From: CAUPWF01 sp964369775
GTDB taxonomy: Bacteria > Bacillota > Clostridia > Lachnospirales > Lachnospiraceae
Assembly (NCBI GenBank): GCA_964369775.1
Contig: CAYJHQ010000009.1
Coordinates: 1 to 64,000, forward strand
Reading direction: 5' to 3'
DNA: 64,000 nt
Part shown: in pieces, positions 35,512 to 44,378 of the stretch
Position numbering within the stretch: the stretch's first letter is position 1
How the letters are laid out: each line of letters starts with the position of its first letter
Program-made: the position numbers and the translations under genes
The notes under the pieces: model-generated
Told to the model about the DNA's origin: nothing
Databases searched by the model: none
Seen by the model: the letters and a program-made list of their open reading frames with translations, nothing else

Positions 35512-35540
35512 ATTTAAAAATATAATTGGAGGAAATTACA

Positions 35541-38030
35541 ATGAGTGAAACACACACAACAGCAAGCGGAACATTACCGTTTGACCACAGCTATGGACTT
35601 GGTTATCAAGTCGGACACGAAGACTGGTCTCCATACCCAAGGGTAAACAGATTGAGACAGACTTTTCTGGACAGACCATACGACATTGATGTAGAGAGAC
35701 TGCGTTTGGTGACAGAGGCATATAAGGAGCATGAATCAAAGCCACAAAAGCTAAAAGTAGCATATGCATTTGAGAATATACTTAAGAAAGTACAGCTGTA
35801 TGTATACGAAGAAGATTTAATTTGTGGAGAAATCGCTGCTCCTGCAAAAGCATCGCCGATTTACCCAGAATTCTCTGTGAATTGGATTATTGATGAGATT
35901 TTACACTCTCCATTCGAAGAAAGAGCTAATGATCAGTTTTATATCCGAAATGATGAAGAGAGAGCAGAGATTGTAGAGTTATGCCGTTATTGGCAAGGAA
36001 AAACAATTGATGATTATGTAAATGCAAGATTAGAGTACGATCAAATAAAAGGATCGCAAATGGGAGAAAAGATATTCCAAACGAATCTTTATCATTATGC
36101 AGGAGCGGGTCATTTAGTAATTGATTATGCGAAATTAATGGAAGTAGGATATGACGGATTGATAAGTCAAGCGAAGACTTGTTTAGACGCGTTGAGCAAG
36201 AAAGATGCAGATTATGATGAGAAAAGAGATTTTTTTAAAGCAATGATTATCATGCATGAAGCAGCAAAGACATATTTAGAGAGATATGGAAAATTAGCAG
36301 CGGATCAAGCAGAAGTAGAGAAGGATGTTACTAGGAAAGAAGAACTAGAGCAAATTTCTAAAAACTGCTATGCGGTAGCGGGACCAGCACCGTCTACATT
36401 TTGGGAAGCATTACAATTATTTAATATTGCGACAGCGCTCATTCAGACAGAGAGTAATGGACACTCCATTTCTTATGGACGTATGGACCAGTGGTTATAC
36501 CCATTCTTAAAAGCAGACTTAGAAGCAGGAAGAATCACAAAAGAAAAGGCACTTGAGTTAATCGAAGTTCAATATGTAAAAATGAACAACGCAACAAAGC
36601 TAAAGGACAAAGGAACAGTAGCGGTTCGTAATGGTCGTGGATTTGGTGGAGAAAGCTTGACAATTGGAGGGGTAGATGCAGATGGAAACGATGTTACGAA
36701 TGATTTAACCATGTTGATGTTAGAGGCTTCGGCACATACTCGTATGATGAATCCTTGGGTGTGTGTGCGTATGCATGAGAATACACCACACGAACTAAAA
36801 GTAAAAGCAGTTGAGTGTATCCGTTGTGGATACGGTCATCCAAAACTATTCAATGATATCCCGACAATTAAAGGAATGATGTCAAAAGGTATGACGCTTG
36901 AAGAAGCACGAGAGTATGCAGTGGTTGGATGTGTAGAGCCATCACTACCTGCAAAAGAATATGGATGGCATGATGCAGCATACGTAAATACAGCAAAAAT
37001 GATGGAAATGGTTCTAAACGGAGGGCGCATTTTAGACGGTCCAAATGCAGGAAAACAGTTAGGTCCAGATACGGGAAGCCTTGAAACATACAAGTCCTTT
37101 GATGAGGTTCTAGAAAGTGTAGATGCACAATTTGAGTATTGGACAGGTCAGATGATTTCAAGCCTCAACCTAATCGATAGAGTACATAGACAACTGAAAC
37201 CATTGCCATACTTATCAGCATTCTTTGGAAATTGCTTCGACACAGGAAAAGATGTGACTGAGGGTGGAGCTAAGTACAATGGAACAGGGCCACAAGCAAG
37301 TGGAATGGCTACTTGTGCAGATTCATTAGCAACTATCAAACAATTGGTATTTGATGAAAAGAAATATACAGGTGCAGAGTTATTGCAAGCAATCAAAGAC
37401 AACTGGGAAGGGCACGATAAATTGTATGCCTTAGTAAATAGCTCAAAAGTTCATCATTATGGAAATGATGACGACTATGCAGATGACTTATTTAAATATA
37501 TGTTTGAGTGTTATTGTAAAAATATCAAAGGTGTTCCAAATGCACGAGGTGGTAAATTTAGTCCTGGAGTATACTCTGTAAATGCCAATGTAGGTATGGG
37601 GCTGAACACAAATGCATCTATAGATGGACGTAAGAAATATGAACCAATCTCAGATAATATGGGACCTGTCCATACAGATGGCGGATCACATGACATTATG
37701 GGACCAACAGCAATTGCAAACTCAGTATCGAAAGTGGATCATTCACTGGCGTCAAATGGAACTTTGTTGAACTTGCGTTTCCCAGAAGAGACTGTTGCGG
37801 GGATAGAAGGTAGAGATAATCTAATTAGTTTTATTGATGAGTATATGGCGAAAAAAGCGATGCATGTGCAATTTAATATCATGTCGTCAGAGACAATGAA
37901 GGCAGCGCAGAAAAAACCTGAAAACTATAAAGATATGCTTGTTCGTGTAGCGGGATATAGTGCTTATTTTGTTGAGCTAGGAAAGCCGCTTCAAAAAGAT
38001 TTGATTCAGAGAACGGAGCTTCACTTCTAA
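35541..38030 (+). CDS. Glycyl radical enzyme, module 1: probable sulfonated-diol dehydratase (HpfG-like) or C-S lyase
   Basis: The 829-residue enzyme has the GRE hallmarks: Cys464 and Glu466 in VVGCVEPS, and glycyl radical Gly805 in RVAGYSAYF near the C-terminus. It also has His185 in YHYAGAGH, His308-Ser309 in NGHSIS, and Asp478 in GWHDAA, 14 residues after the Cys. These match the substrate residues of B12-independent glycerol dehydratase (His164, His281, Ser282, Cys433, Glu435, Asp447). The Arg/Gln residues I recall for isethionate sulfite-lyase are not at the matching places. I therefore favour dehydration of a diol, with the sulfonate inferred from the TauE gene. ATG 35541 follows GGAGG; TTG 35526 overlaps that site. 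Confidence 0.85.
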   Translation: MSETHTTASGTLPFDHSYGLGYQVGHEDWSPYPRVNRLRQTFLDRPYDIDVERLRLVTEAYKEHESKPQKLKVAYAFENILKKVQLYVYEEDLICGEIAAPAKASPIYPEFSVNWIIDEILHSPFEERANDQFYIRNDEERAEIVELCRYWQGKTIDDYVNARLEYDQIKGSQMGEKIFQTNLYHYAGAGHLVIDYAKLMEVGYDGLISQAKTCLDALSKKDADYDEKRDFFKAMIIMHEAAKTYLERYGKLAADQAEVEKDVTRKEELEQISKNCYAVAGPAPSTFWEALQLFNIATALIQTESNGHSISYGRMDQWLYPFLKADLEAGRITKEKALELIEVQYVKMNNATKLKDKGTVAVRNGRGFGGESLTIGGVDADGNDVTNDLTMLMLEASAHTRMMNPWVCVRMHENTPHELKVKAVECIRCGYGHPKLFNDIPTIKGMMSKGMTLEEAREYAVVGCVEPSLPAKEYGWHDAAYVNTAKMMEMVLNGGRILDGPNAGKQLGPDTGSLETYKSFDEVLESVDAQFEYWTGQMISSLNLIDRVHRQLKPLPYLSAFFGNCFDTGKDVTEGGAKYNGTGPQASGMATCADSLATIKQLVFDEKKYTGAELLQAIKDNWEGHDKLYALVNSSKVHHYGNDDDYADDLFKYMFECYCKNIKGVPNARGGKFSPGVYSVNANVGMGLNTNASIDGRKKYEPISDNMGPVHTDGGSHDIMGPTAIANSVSKVDHSLASNGTLLNLRFPEETVAGIEGRDNLISFIDEYMAKKAMHVQFNIMSSETMKAAQKKPENYKDMLVRVAGYSAYFVELGKPLQKDLIQRTELHF

Positions 38031-38088
38031 AGAAGTGTTCACCTATAGAAAAAAATAAAAGAAACTAAGAGACGAGGAGAAAAAGAGG

Positions 38089-38880
38089 ATGGATTTTGTT
38101 TTTAACATGGATTATGTATGGCTGGGGCTATACCAAGTATTTGCATTTTTTATTCAAGGAGTTACGGGGTTTGGGTGTACAGTATTATCGGCACCATTTC
38201 ACTCAACAGTTTTAGGACCAGCAGTAGGGACTGCATTTGCAACACTATTGTGTGCACCAACACTTATTTTCTTGGCAATAAAAGAGATTAAAAACGTAGC
38301 GTGGAAAGATTTGGGTAAAATTGTTCTACTGTGTGCACCTGGTGTGGTAATTGGGAACATCTTATTAAAGCAAGTAGATCCAAACTATGCAAAGGTAGCA
38401 ATTGGAGGGGTGGTAACATTTATTGCGCTTATGAACATCTATAAGACAATTGTCGCACCGTTAATTCTAAAGAAGGAATACGTAGAAGATGCGCCTGATA
38501 CGCCGTTAAAAAAAGCAGTTCGCTATGGAGCACTCATTCTTGGTGGAATTGTACATGGAGCATTTACTATAGGTGGACCACTTATTACAGTGTATACACT
38601 ACAAGCAGTAAAAGATAAAGAAAAATTCCGTAATACCATGACTTGGGTATGGGTTGTATTAAACACATATAACAGTATTAGTCATTATGCATCAGGATAC
38701 TATACACCTGAAATGTGGAGCGCATTTATCATTGCGTTGCCATTAGCGCTAATTGGATTGATTATCGGTATGAAGTGCTTGAAAAAGATTAACAAAATCA
38801 CATTTTTACGAGTTGTATACGTTGTGTTGTTAATTGTTGGTGGAAATATGTTTATTAGTAGTATGCAAGCTATTATGTAA
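38089..38880 (+). CDS. TauE/SafE-family membrane permease, module 1
   Basis: The 263-residue protein has about seven or eight membrane helices and the family features QGVTGFGCTVLSAPF (about 18-32) and GGIVHGAFTIGGPL (about 155-168). TauE/SafE proteins are proposed exporters of sulfite, sulfoacetate or other organosulfur anions, so this gene is the main hint that the pathway handles a sulfonate. It would remove the sulfonated end product, or sulfite if the GRE is a lyase. It lies 58 bp after the GRE gene, and a paralogue sits at 45530. Confidence 0.82.
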   Translation: MDFVFNMDYVWLGLYQVFAFFIQGVTGFGCTVLSAPFHSTVLGPAVGTAFATLLCAPTLIFLAIKEIKNVAWKDLGKIVLLCAPGVVIGNILLKQVDPNYAKVAIGGVVTFIALMNIYKTIVAPLILKKEYVEDAPDTPLKKAVRYGALILGGIVHGAFTIGGPLITVYTLQAVKDKEKFRNTMTWVWVVLNTYNSISHYASGYYTPEMWSAFIIALPLALIGLIIGMKCLKKINKITFLRVVYVVLLIVGGNMFISSMQAIM

Positions 38881-38895
38881 TGCAGAAATAGAGTT

Positions 38896-38931
38896 AGGTC
38901 ATGCTTTTCGAGGGCGAGAGAAGCATGACCT
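38896..38931 (+). other. Intra-operon hairpin between tauE-like gene and alcohol dehydrogenase
   Basis: AGGTCATGCTT and AAGCATGACCT form a perfect 11-bp stem with a 14-nt loop. No T run follows, so it is more likely an mRNA-stability or attenuation element than a full terminator. Confidence 0.45.
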
Positions 38932-38964
38932 TATAAATATAGTGCGAAAAGAGGAGCGTTAAAA

Positions 38965-40113
38965 ATGAAAGAATTTAGTTTTAAGGTACCACAGACAATC
39001 GAATTTGGAGTGGGGAGTTTAAAGAAATTACCAACAATTTTATTGGAGAATAAGTCAGAGCATGTATTCTTGATTTCAGATAAGGGGTTAGAAAAAATAG
39101 GTGTTGTAAAAAGAGTGATTGATATTATTGAAGCACAAAACATTAAGGTAACATCATATCTAGATGTTGTTCCAAACCCAACAGTAGATAATGTAAATGC
39201 TTGTGCTGCGTCCTATCAAGAAAGTGGTGCTAGTTATATCATTGCTCTTGGTGGAGGAAGTCCGATGGATGTGGCCAAAGCAGTAGGTGTGCTTGTGACA
39301 CATGGAGGGGATATAAGAGACTATGAAGGGGCACAAAAAGTACCAGGACCAATTGTTCCAATTATTGCGATACCGACTACAGCTGGGACTGGATCAGAAG
39401 TAACTGCATCAGCGGTAATAACGGATGAAGAAAGAAATTATAAGTTGTCAGTAATCAGTTATTATAATATTCCTAAGTATGCTATTTTGGATCCAGAACT
39501 TATTTTATCTTTACCAGCATTTATTGCAGCACCAACAGGTTTGGATGCGTTGATTCATGCTATCGAAGCATATCTATCAACAGCATCAACACCATTTACA
39601 GATGCAATGGCAGAAAAAGCAATGGAATTAATAGGTGGAAACTTACGTCGATTTGTGGCGAATCGAGCGGATGAAGAAGCAGCGTCAGCAATGATGCTTG
39701 GATCGAATTTTGCAGGAATTGCATTTGCGTGGGCAAAGCTTGGTAATGTTCATGCGATGAGCCATCCGGTAAGTGCATATTTCCATGTACCACATGGAAC
39801 TGCGAATTCCATTATTTTACCAACAGTGTTAGAGTACAATGCACTAGCAGATAAAGGTAGATATGAAGTGATTTATAACTATATTAAGGAAGATGGAAGC
39901 AGTGCGGATGATTTCACTCCTAATATGTTAATTGAAGAGATTAAAAAATTAAATAAGCAGTTAGGAATCCCAGAATCGTTGAGTGAAGTTGAGGTTACGG
40001 CTGATAAAATTGAAGATATGGCAAGAGATGCGATGAAAGCAGGAAATGTATTGGTAAATCCAAGACAGACTACACTGACGGATATGGTAGAGCTCTTTGA
40101 GAAAGCGATGTAA
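38965..40113 (+). CDS. Iron-type alcohol dehydrogenase, module 1 (sulfo-aldehyde reductase candidate)
   Basis: The 382-residue protein is a group III metal-dependent alcohol dehydrogenase. NAD(P) is bound by GGGSPMDVAKA (about 96-106) and TTAGTGSEVTASAV (about 137-150). The metal ligands lie in GLDALIHAIEAY and HAMSHPVSAYFHVPHG. In this locus it should reduce the aldehyde made by the GRE, re-oxidising NADH; reduction of sulfoacetaldehyde or 3-sulfopropionaldehyde is known for family members. It is very close to the protein at 41591, differing at roughly 50 positions by eye, so the two arose by a recent duplication. Confidence 0.85.
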   Translation: MKEFSFKVPQTIEFGVGSLKKLPTILLENKSEHVFLISDKGLEKIGVVKRVIDIIEAQNIKVTSYLDVVPNPTVDNVNACAASYQESGASYIIALGGGSPMDVAKAVGVLVTHGGDIRDYEGAQKVPGPIVPIIAIPTTAGTGSEVTASAVITDEERNYKLSVISYYNIPKYAILDPELILSLPAFIAAPTGLDALIHAIEAYLSTASTPFTDAMAEKAMELIGGNLRRFVANRADEEAASAMMLGSNFAGIAFAWAKLGNVHAMSHPVSAYFHVPHGTANSIILPTVLEYNALADKGRYEVIYNYIKEDGSSADDFTPNMLIEEIKKLNKQLGIPESLSEVEVTADKIEDMARDAMKAGNVLVNPRQTTLTDMVELFEKAM

Positions 40114-40225
40114 ATGAAGCCATATAGTCAGGCTGTTTATATTGTGATGGATTCTTGGGTGTTGTTTAAATCTTTGAATCAGGGCTTTTAGCAATTTCTT
40201 GGAGAATTACCAGAATTTAGATTTT

Positions 40226-40270
40226 AAAATAACAATGATCAGAGGGGCCTTGAGTCATTGTTATTTTTTA
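40226..40270. terminator. Bidirectional terminator between alcohol dehydrogenase and luxR1
   Basis: AAAATAACAATGA and TCATTGTTATTTT make a perfect 13-bp stem with a 16-nt loop, with T residues after it. It includes the luxR1 stop codon. Confidence 0.75.
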
Positions 40271-41361
40271 TTATTCTCCAACCAATTGTAGAGTTCGTGC
40301 CTGCTTTTTACATTACATTTTATGTAAATGTTTTGAACATGCTTTTTGATAGTGTGATAGCTAACAATTAATTCAGAGGCTATATTCTTATAGGTTAGTC
40401 CTTGATACATTAATTCTGCAACTTTTAATTCGGTTTTAGTGAGTGTATTAGAGTCCAGATGTAGAACTGAATCATTATGAGTAGTTATAGGTGCTACTGT
40501 AATCCAGTAGTAACGATCCACGATTTTATTAGAGTAACATTGATTATGCACATGAATCTTGAAGACATAGTTTTTTATTATACGTTTTTGGATAGATGCC
40601 CCATCAAAATCATTTTTACGAAGTATAAGGGACAGCCAATCGCAATAGGTTTCGCTATCAATAGGAAGTTCTATTAGTTCGCCAAAAATATCTTGAAGAT
40701 ATTTTGAAGCAGTATTATTTAAGTTTAGTACATGCATAAAATCATCAGTAACAAGGAATGATTTTTCGCCAATGTCTATTGCGCGCCCCTGTAAACTAGC
40801 AATAATCTGGCTTTGCTCATGTTTTTTAAAGTTCTTGTATGAATTAGAGATAAAGATATAGAGATCTTCTAGAATTCCTAATTCGCTAGATGTAAAATCA
40901 CCCTCTTCTAAAGTCTTGAAAAAAGTTACTTGAATGTAAGCGTTCATGCCAAATGCAAGAGTTGTACTATAGTGGGCGTTGAAATATTTCTTGATGAAGG
41001 AAACATAGGGGGAGGTATCGTAATTTGAGGGATTAATGATATCGGTAGATTTATACATACGAGGTGTTGTGTTAAAGTAAGTCAAGCAGTCTCGAACAGC
41101 ATCTTGAAATACCATGTGACGTATTACATCTTCGCTAAAGAAACTCTGATAAGGGTGACGATAATCGTTAACCAGTAATCCAGAGTGAGACACCCAAGAC
41201 AAGAAGGTACCTTGTAAGTCAAAATATGAAATTAAAACGTTACTTAATCCAAAATTGCGCTCAATGGAGTGTAGTAAGCTAGTACTAAAAAATTCTCTCG
41301 CTGTTACTTGATGAGTTGCCATTTCGGAAAAAAATTTTAGTTGATTTGGTTCTTTGTTCAT
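40261..41361 (-). CDS. LuxR-type transcriptional regulator 1
   Basis: The 366-residue protein has a C-terminal LuxR helix-turn-helix (about 305-360, TKTELKVAELMYQGL then ELIVSYHTIKKHVQNIY). A long N-terminal domain has no receiver signature and may be a GAF-like sensor. It is a paralogue of LuxR2 at 44379, and both share KFFSEMA at the N-terminus. I chose ATG 41361 because it has GGAG upstream and aligns with the start of LuxR2. The Met codon at 41394 lies in the apparent -10 region. It is divergent from the promoter P3 operator and is a good candidate activator of this locus. Confidence 0.82.
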   Translation of the reverse strand: MNKEPNQLKFFSEMATHQVTAREFFSTSLLHSIERNFGLSNVLISYFDLQGTFLSWVSHSGLLVNDYRHPYQSFFSEDVIRHMVFQDAVRDCLTYFNTTPRMYKSTDIINPSNYDTSPYVSFIKKYFNAHYSTTLAFGMNAYIQVTFFKTLEEGDFTSSELGILEDLYIFISNSYKNFKKHEQSQIIASLQGRAIDIGEKSFLVTDDFMHVLNLNNTASKYLQDIFGELIELPIDSETYCDWLSLILRKNDFDGASIQKRIIKNYVFKIHVHNQCYSNKIVDRYYWITVAPITTHNDSVLHLDSNTLTKTELKVAELMYQGLTYKNIASELIVSYHTIKKHVQNIYIKCNVKSRHELYNWLENNKK

Positions 41362-41392
41362 TTCAAGCATCTCCATTCGATTTATTAAAACC

Positions 41393-41421
41393 ATTATACT
41401 ATAGAATTAAGAATGTTTAAA
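41393..41421 (-). promoter_or_regulatory. Candidate luxR1 promoter
   Basis: On the minus strand TTTAAA, a 17-bp spacer and TATAAT lie 32 bp upstream of the chosen ATG. The P3 operator lies 18 bp further upstream, so a protein bound there could act on both directions. Confidence 0.4.
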
Positions 41422-41438
41422 ATAAAAATGCAATAAAA

Positions 41439-41506
41439 TAGGGAAAGTTCCCTATAAAAATATAGCGATGGGGGGTGGTTTATTACGAGCTTTTTATTGT
41501 TATAAT
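41439..41506 (+). promoter_or_regulatory. Promoter P3 with perfect 16-bp operator arms (class B)
   Basis: TAGGGAAAGTTCCCTA (41439-41454) is a 7-bp perfect inverted repeat with a 2-bp centre. TTTATT, 16 bp and TATAAT (41501-41506) form the core. About 70 bp, including ATATAGC, GGGTGGTTTATT and AATTAACAAAGT, match P4 at 49916-49983 on the other strand. Confidence 0.65.
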
Positions 41507-41590
41507 CATTGGAAGGATAAAAAATTAACAAAGTATGAATGGTATATATACTCATACAAGTTAAATAGACTATTAAGAGGAGCGATTGAA

Positions 41591-42739
41591 ATGAAAGACT
41601 TTAGTTTTAAAGTACCACAAACCATTGAATTTGGATCGGGAAGTTTAAAGAACTTGCCAGATATTCTTGTAGAAAACAAATCGGAAAATGTATTTTTGAT
41701 TTCGGATAGAGGGTTGGAAAGAATTGGCGTTGTAAAAAAGGTAATGGATGTTATAGAGGAACAAAATATCAAGGTGACATCGTACCTAGATGTGGTGCCA
41801 AATCCTACAGTAGATAATGTGAATACATGTGTGAATGCATATAAAGCTAGCGGAGCGAATTATATTATTGCACTTGGAGGAGGAAGTCCTATGGACGTTG
41901 CAAAAGCAGTTGGAGTATTAGCAACACATGGGGGAGAGATTAAAGATTATGAAGGCGCGCAGAAAGTTCCAGGGCCAATTACACCAATTATCGCAATACC
42001 GACAACAGCAGGAACAGGATCTGAAGTTACAGCGTCCGCAGTAATTACAGACGAAGAAAGAAATTACAAATTATCTGTAATCAGTTACTTCAATATACCA
42101 AAGTATGCGATTTTAGATCCAGAGTTGATATTGTCACTCCCAGAATTTATAGCAGCACCAACTGGACTGGATGCATTGATTCATGCAATTGAAGCGTATT
42201 TGTCAACAGCTGCTACACCGTTTACAGATGCGATGGCGGAAAAAGCAATGGAACTAATCGGTGGAAATCTTCGCCGATTTGTAGCAAATCGTACAGATGA
42301 AGAGGCGGCATCAGCTATGATGCTTGGATCAAACTTTGCGGGGATCGCATTTGCGTGGGCAAAACTTGGAAATGTACATGCTATGAGCCACCCGGTCAGT
42401 GCGTATTTTCATGTGCCACATGGGACAGCTAACTCTATTATTTTGCCGACAGTCCTAGAGTATAATGCATTAGCTGATAATGGGAAATATGAAGTGATTT
42501 ACAACTATATCAAAGAAGACGAAGGTAGAGAGTGCGCTTTTACCCCTAATATGTTGATTGATGAGATTAAGAGTTTGAATGAGAAATTAAGTATTCCTAA
42601 GACGTTGAGCGAGGTAGGAGTTACGGCAGATAAGATTGAAGATATGGCAAAAGATGCAATGAAGGCTGGAAATGTATTGGTGAATCCAAGGCAGACAACA
42701 CTAAATGATATGATTGCACTTTTCGAAAAAGCATTGTAA
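41591..42739 (+). CDS. Iron-type alcohol dehydrogenase, module 2
   Basis: The 382-residue protein is a close paralogue of the one at 38965 and keeps the same NAD(P) motif (GGGSPMDVAKA), TTAGTGSEVTAS, and metal-site His residues in HAMSHPVSAYFHVPHG. Most changes cluster near the C-terminal third (for example EDEGRECAF in place of EDGSSADDF). It is the first gene behind P3 and is followed by the second DASS-type transporter. ATG 41591 is chosen since AGAGGAG lies before it and the length then equals that of its paralogue. A longer frame from 41468 is not supported, because it would start upstream of the -10. Confidence 0.85.
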   Translation: MKDFSFKVPQTIEFGSGSLKNLPDILVENKSENVFLISDRGLERIGVVKKVMDVIEEQNIKVTSYLDVVPNPTVDNVNTCVNAYKASGANYIIALGGGSPMDVAKAVGVLATHGGEIKDYEGAQKVPGPITPIIAIPTTAGTGSEVTASAVITDEERNYKLSVISYFNIPKYAILDPELILSLPEFIAAPTGLDALIHAIEAYLSTAATPFTDAMAEKAMELIGGNLRRFVANRTDEEAASAMMLGSNFAGIAFAWAKLGNVHAMSHPVSAYFHVPHGTANSIILPTVLEYNALADNGKYEVIYNYIKEDEGRECAFTPNMLIDEIKSLNEKLSIPKTLSEVGVTADKIEDMAKDAMKAGNVLVNPRQTTLNDMIALFEKAL

Positions 42740-42766
42740 TAGAAATACAGAAAATATAAGAACACT

Positions 42767-42793
42767 TAATAAGCCCCTTTTTAGGGGCTATTA
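42767..42793 (+). other. Intra-operon hairpin between alcohol dehydrogenase and transporter, module 2
   Basis: TAATAAGCCCC pairs with GGGGCTATTA, with one bulged A, around a T-rich loop. There is no T tail. It parallels the hairpin before the module 1 dehydrogenase. Confidence 0.4.
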
Positions 42794-42823
42794 GTGGTAT
42801 TCTGAGGTCAGGAGAAGTTACAA

Positions 42824-44257
42824 ATGAAGAAAAATATACAAATTATTTATATATTATTAGGTCCAGTGATGTTCTTGGTATCTATGGGGGGGTTGTCAGA
42901 ATCCTTATCAGCAGATGGAGCAAAAGCGATAGGGATTCTTATGTGGTGTATTTTGTGGTGGATTGCAAGGCCAGTGCATATAGCTGTGACGGGTCTTATT
43001 CCTGTGATTGCAAATGCAATCTTTGCAATAGTACCAATGGAATCATTGACATCCCAATATTCATCCGCAAGTATTATTCTAATCTTTGGTTCGGGATTAT
43101 TGACGATTCCATGGATAAAAATTGGATTGGACAGGAGGTTGGCATTGAAGGTATTATCTCTGATAGGCCCCTCTATGAAGAGCCAAATTGTAGTATGGTT
43201 ACTCGCGTCTGTATTATTATCGATAGCAATGCCAAATGTAGCAGTCTGTGCATTGTTAACTCCAATTGCAGCATCTATGTTGCATGCCGCTGGCTACGAT
43301 GATTTGAAAAAAGCAGCACCAGCAGTGCCGGTATTTTTGTGCATTGGCTGGGGGGCGGGAATAGGTGGAGCAGGATCACCAATAGGTGGGGCGATGAACT
43401 TAGCAGCGATACAACACCTAGAAGGATTTATCGGTGGAGAGTTTATGTATGTAGATTGGCTATTTCGTTTGGTGCCGTATTTTATTATATCGATTATTAT
43501 TTTATTGATTTATATGCTAAAGATGCCTTTGGAAGTAAAGCGGTTAGAAGGGACAAGAGATTACTTTTCAGATAGTTATAAAGAGTTGGGGCCTATGAAA
43601 AAAGATGAAATTATATGTACAGTTTTATTTGTAGCAGCTATGGTCTGTGCATTTTCAAGGCCTATGTTCGCAACTCTATTACCAGGGTTAGAGCCGGCGT
43701 ATATTTTCTTGGGATTGGGTGTGCTTATGTTCTTTATTCCATCTGCTATTGACAAGAAATCGCTACTTACCTGGGAAGATGCACAGAGTCAAACCCTATG
43801 GGGGATGATGGTACTCTTTGGAGGGGGGTTAGCACTTGGCTCGTTGGTAAATGAATCGGGTGCTAGTGCAGAAATTGCAAGGATTATCACGTCTCTTAAC
43901 TTAGATGGAGGGATTACAACATTGATTCTCTTTACTGTACTAGCTAGACTAATTTCAGAAGTAACAAACTCTACAACCTCAGCAGCAGTGATGATTCCAA
44001 TTGTGTTAAGTTTTACAAGTGAATTGGGATTGAATCCAATTCCATATTGGTTTATATGCGTAATGGCATACAATGCAGAGTTTGTGCTGCCAATTAGTGT
44101 TCGTGCAATCCCAGTAGCATATGGTCTAGACTCTAATATTATGTTCAAAAGAGGGATCCCAATCACGATTATATCAATGATATCGGTTGTGCTAATAGGA
44201 TGGATATGTTTAGAGTATTGGGAGTTTTTTGGACAGCTTCCAGGCTACTCCTTTTAG
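42824..44257 (+). CDS. DASS/SLC13-type anion transporter, module 2
   Basis: The 477-residue membrane protein parallels the module 1 transporter end to end (WWIARPVHIAVTGLIPVIANA against WWIKRPVNMAVTGLVPVIANA, given as a landmark near residue 45). It has SNT-like motifs MPNVAVCALLTP and NSTTSAAVMIP. The two copies are clearly paralogous but much less alike than the two dehydrogenases, which suggests different substrates or affinities. Expected role is Na+-driven uptake of the organic anion degraded by module 2. It shares the P3 transcript with the dehydrogenase. Confidence 0.8.
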   Translation: MKKNIQIIYILLGPVMFLVSMGGLSESLSADGAKAIGILMWCILWWIARPVHIAVTGLIPVIANAIFAIVPMESLTSQYSSASIILIFGSGLLTIPWIKIGLDRRLALKVLSLIGPSMKSQIVVWLLASVLLSIAMPNVAVCALLTPIAASMLHAAGYDDLKKAAPAVPVFLCIGWGAGIGGAGSPIGGAMNLAAIQHLEGFIGGEFMYVDWLFRLVPYFIISIIILLIYMLKMPLEVKRLEGTRDYFSDSYKELGPMKKDEIICTVLFVAAMVCAFSRPMFATLLPGLEPAYIFLGLGVLMFFIPSAIDKKSLLTWEDAQSQTLWGMMVLFGGGLALGSLVNESGASAEIARIITSLNLDGGITTLILFTVLARLISEVTNSTTSAAVMIPIVLSFTSELGLNPIPYWFICVMAYNAEFVLPISVRAIPVAYGLDSNIMFKRGIPITIISMISVVLIGWICLEYWEFFGQLPGYSF

Positions 44258-44323
44258 GTTGATAAACCATGAAAAGTAGGGTAAAATAAGACAACAATAG
44301 TAATGTGCTAGGATAGAAGAAAG

Positions 44324-44353
44324 TAACAATTCCGATGCAAGGCTGAATTGTTA
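44324..44353 (+). other. Hairpin upstream of luxR2
   Basis: TAACAATTC and GAATTGTTA form a perfect 9-bp stem with a 12-nt loop, 25 bp before the luxR2 start. It lacks a T tail on either strand and may be in the luxR2 leader. A lone TAGGGTAAAAT half-site lies at 44277. Confidence 0.35.
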
Positions 44354-44378
44354 AAGAAAAAAATAAGTAGGTGTATGA

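Noticed and set aside
41468..41590. N-terminal extension of the module 2 alcohol dehydrogenase
   Set aside because: The segment overlaps the P3 core promoter, is absent from the close paralogue, and ATG 41591 has a good ribosome site.
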